Part shown: one piece after another, positions 5,786 through 7,524 of the stretch
Layout of the letters: every line of letters begins with the position of its first letter
How positions within the stretch are numbered: position 1 is the first letter of the stretch
Made by a program: the position numbers and the translations under genes
Assembly: GCA_034440595.1 (NCBI GenBank)
Contig: JAWXCH010000139.1
Location: 1-7,524, forward strand
Source: JAWXCH01 sp034440595
GTDB lineage: Bacteria; Planctomycetota; Planctomycetia; Pirellulales; JALHPA01
Direction of reading: 5' to 3'
Length of the DNA: 7,524 nucleotides
Notes under the pieces: model-generated
The model's database searches: none
What the model saw: the letters and a program-made list of their open reading frames with translations, nothing else
Told to the model about the DNA's origin: nothing

Positions 5786-5947
5786 ATGGAGACTTTGCTG
5801 ATAGAAGCAGCGCTGACAGAAGCAGCGAGCCGGTCGATTCACTACAGAATCGACTGGTCGAACGAGATCGGATCGAACCAGAACGCATACTGGCTCGATC
5901 AGATTGCCAAGGGAAGGGACGTTGCCGGTGAGTTTTTCTTCGTTTGA
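5786..5947 (+). CDS. Possible 53-residue upstream ORF overlapping the dnaG start
   Basis: The ATG at 5786 opens a frame of 53 codons beginning METLLIEAALTEAASRS and ending GEFFFV, with TGA at 5945-5947. It overlaps the dnaG GTG by 20 bases in another frame, the arrangement of a translationally coupled leader peptide. Against it, the nearest GGAG (5781-5784) is only one base from the ATG, the peptide matches no family I know, and the same bases form strong RNA hairpins. Translation is therefore unproven, and the open frame may be incidental. Confidence 0.2.
   Translation: METLLIEAALTEAASRSIHYRIDWSNEIGSNQNAYWLDQIAKGRDVAGEFFFV
5797..5826 (+). repeat. 15-nt tandem duplication in the dnaG leader
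   Basis: Two adjacent copies, GCTGATAGAAGCAGC (5797-5811) and GCTGACAGAAGCAGC (5812-5826), differ at one base. The junction makes the 8-base palindrome CAGCGCTG (5808-5815). The unit length is a multiple of three, so it would add five codons to the possible upstream ORF without a frameshift. Confidence 0.75.
5829..5858 (+). promoter_or_regulatory. Strong leader hairpin 1 upstream of dnaG
   Basis: CCGGTCGATTC (5830-5840) pairs with GAATCGACTGG (5847-5857) around the loop ACTACA. This gives 11 bp with one G-U wobble, extendable by a further G-U at 5829/5858. It sits in the predicted 5' untranslated region about 70 bases before the dnaG start. No known riboswitch or leader family is recognised. 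Confidence 0.65.
5871..5900 (+). promoter_or_regulatory. Strong leader hairpin 2 upstream of dnaG
   Basis: GATCGAACCAG (5871-5881) pairs with CTGGCTCGATC (5890-5900) around the loop AACGCATA, with a single A-C mismatch in 11 positions. It begins 12 bases after hairpin 1 and ends 27 bases before the dnaG GTG, leaving the ribosome site free. No T-tract follows, so it is not a terminator. A role in mRNA stability, processing or translation control is inference. Confidence 0.65.
5911..5919 (+). promoter_or_regulatory. Ribosome binding site of dnaG
   Basis: The purine run GGGAAGGGA lies eight bases before GTG 5928 and contains a partial Shine-Dalgarno match (AAGGG). It supports the GTG start over the in-frame TTG two codons earlier at 5922, which would sit too close to it. 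Confidence 0.6.
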
Positions 5948-7524
5948 TGTGAAAGAGCAGATTCGTCAGTCGGTCGACATTGTCGATCTGGTCGGACAAT
6001 ATCTGCAACTTCGCCGCGAAGGACGAATCCTCAAAGCCCTCTGCCCCTGGCATGCCGATAGCCGCCCTAGCTTGCAGGTCAATCCGCAGCGGCAGTCCTT
6101 CAAGTGCTGGGTCTGCAACATTGGTGGCGATATCTTCAGCTTCTTGATGAAGATCGAGAACGTCGACTTCCCCGAGGCACTGGAAATGCTGGCAGAACGC
6201 GCCAACATTTCGCTCAAGCCACAACGTCCAGCAACTATCAATATCGCACAACCGGGCGACGCCTCAGTTGCGACCGCACCCGCAGATACCATCAACGATA
6301 AGCGGGTCCTGTTCCGCGCGATGGCCTGGGCCGAAGAACAGTACCATCGCTACCTGGTGGATTCCGCCGAAGCAGAACCTGCCCGTCGCTACTTGGATCA
6401 GCGTGGCATTACCGACGAAAGCATCGACCGGTACAAGCTAGGTTATTCGCCACTAGCCTGGGACTGGATCATCCGTCAGGCGCGGCAAGAAAAACAAACC
6501 GAGTTGCGATTCTCTGAACGTATCCTGGAGCGTATCGGCCTGCTGATCGCCAAGGAGAACGGCAGCTTCTTTGATCGTTTTCGTGGCCGCGTGCTGTTTA
6601 GCATCCGCGATCCACAAAGTCGACCGGTCGCTTTTGGCGGTCGCATCCTGCCCGGCCTGTCTGATACCAGCCCTGCCAAGTACGTCAACTCGCCTGAAAC
6701 GCCGCTATTTTCCAAAAGCAAGCTCCTTTACGGGCTGGACTCCGCACGCGACGCGATTGCCAAGACCAAGTCGGCCGTTGTTATGGAAGGTTACACCGAC
6801 GTGTTGGTAGCACGGCAGTTTGGCATTGCTACCAGTATCGCGGTTCTGGGGACTGCACTCAACGAACGCCACATTCAAGTGCTGCGGCACTACGATGCCA
6901 CCGTCACGCTGCTGCTGGATGGTGACGAAGCCGGTCAAAAGCGAACAACCGAGATTCTCGATCTATTCATTGCCGAGCAGATTGACTTGCGAATCGCCAC
7001 ACTGCCCGACGGTTTGGATCCCTGCGATTTTCTATTGGAAAGAGGCACAGCAGAGTTCAATGCGGTGCTGGCCGGGGCGGTTGATGCACTGGAACACGCA
7101 TATCGCAACGTCACGCGCGACCTGGATATTCAGGCGGAACCGCACCGCGCCACGCAAGCCTTGGATTCATTGCTACAAAAGATTGCCTTGGCACCGCGAC
7201 TTCGCGCCGATACCTCGGCGGACAATCGCATTCGCGAATCGGGCATGCTGGTTCGCCTGGCGCGGATGTTTGAGGTGCCGGAAGAACTGCTCCGTCAGCG
7301 CGTGATGGAGATGCGACGCAATGTTCGCAAACCGCGCGGTGCTGAGAGCGAATCGACCACGACCGAACCACTGCAGGTTACCGCCTGCGAGCGCGAGCTG
7401 CTCGAAATCCTGTTGCTCGAACCAGAATGTGCCGCCGTCGCGGTTGCCGAAATCACGCTCGATAGCCTGCCGTCGCCGCATGTCCGGCTGATTTTTGAAA
7501 AATGCCGCGAGCTGGTCTCTGAGG
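5928..7524 (+). CDS. dnaG: DNA primase DnaG, 3' end cut by window
   Basis: DnaG makes the RNA primers for lagging-strand synthesis and works with the replicative helicase DnaB. From the GTG at 5928, 532 codons are open to the window edge. The N-terminal CHC2 zinc-binding domain shows Cys39-x2-His42 and Cys60-x2-Cys63 within CPWH and CWVC, followed by GGDIFSF. The catalytic core has FRGRVLFSIRD and AFGGR (218-238), KYVNSPET (251-258) and LLYGL. The Toprim metal site follows, with Glu287 in MEGYTD and Asp331/Asp333 in LLLDGDEAG. DPCDFL at 364-369 ends the core. From about 485 the sequence (CERELLEILLLEPE) looks like the start of the helicase-binding C-terminal domain. Family members are usually about 580-650 residues, so only the tail is missing. 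All metal-binding and catalytic residues I can check are present. It has its own strong promoter and a long structured leader. Confidence 0.98.
   Translation, partial: MSFSSFDVKEQIRQSVDIVDLVGQYLQLRREGRILKALCPWHADSRPSLQVNPQRQSFKCWVCNIGGDIFSFLMKIENVDFPEALEMLAERANISLKPQRPATINIAQPGDASVATAPADTINDKRVLFRAMAWAEEQYHRYLVDSAEAEPARRYLDQRGITDESIDRYKLGYSPLAWDWIIRQARQEKQTELRFSERILERIGLLIAKENGSFFDRFRGRVLFSIRDPQSRPVAFGGRILPGLSDTSPAKYVNSPETPLFSKSKLLYGLDSARDAIAKTKSAVVMEGYTDVLVARQFGIATSIAVLGTALNERHIQVLRHYDATVTLLLDGDEAGQKRTTEILDLFIAEQIDLRIATLPDGLDPCDFLLERGTAEFNAVLAGAVDALEHAYRNVTRDLDIQAEPHRATQALDSLLQKIALAPRLRADTSADNRIRESGMLVRLARMFEVPEELLRQRVMEMRRNVRKPRGAESESTTTEPLQVTACERELLEILLLEPECAAVAVAEITLDSLPSPHVRLIFEKCRELVSE

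Noticed and set aside
5727..6295. Minus-strand frames of 174 and 109 codons across the dnaG start
   Set aside because: They are antisense to the conserved zinc-binding domain of DnaG and show no motif of their own.

Overview
The window reads as chromosomal DNA of a planctomycete of the Pirellula/Rhodopirellula/Blastopirellula type. The main evidence is the truncated gene at the left edge. It encodes a secreted protein with the planctomycete combination of Ig-like (BIG2) segments, a PSCyt1 cytochrome-like motif and a DUF1549 (PSCyt2) domain. GC-rich intergenic repeats between genes 2 and 3 resemble those I recall from Pirellula-group genomes. The assignment rests on protein architecture and remembered repeat sequence, not on a database search.

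Layout: bases 1-4016 hold three genes on the minus strand. Read in transcription order they are a membrane protein with a zinc ribbon and a DNA-ligase-like C-terminal domain (2859-4016), leucyl/phenylalanyl-tRNA-protein transferase aat (1838-2524), and the BIG2/PSCyt1/DUF1549 protein (1-1429, cut by the window edge). They are separated by 334 and 408 bp, so they need not form one operon. The 334-bp gap holds two REP-like palindromes and a block of short GC-rich hairpins. From about 4269 onward the plus strand carries a TATAAT element, a membrane-anchored HtrA-type serine protease (4331-5500), a 427-bp gap, and dnaG primase (5928 to the right edge, cut). Both large edge genes, the DUF1549 protein and dnaG, were read codon by codon from the sequence and are open throughout.

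The 5501-5927 gap is more than spacer. It holds a possible terminator after the protease gene and a near-consensus sigma-70 promoter (TTGACC, 17 bp, TATAAT). The implied dnaG leader is about 205 nt. It contains an AT-rich inverted repeat, a 15-nt tandem duplication, two strong adjacent hairpins and a 53-codon open frame overlapping the dnaG GTG start.

The genes have general roles: protein turnover (aat, N-degron tagging; HtrA, envelope protein quality control), replication priming (dnaG) and planctomycete envelope proteins. No mobile element, CRISPR array, tRNA or rRNA was seen. The two points most worth following are the ligase-like C-terminal domain on a membrane protein lacking the catalytic adenylation domain, and the structured leader of dnaG.
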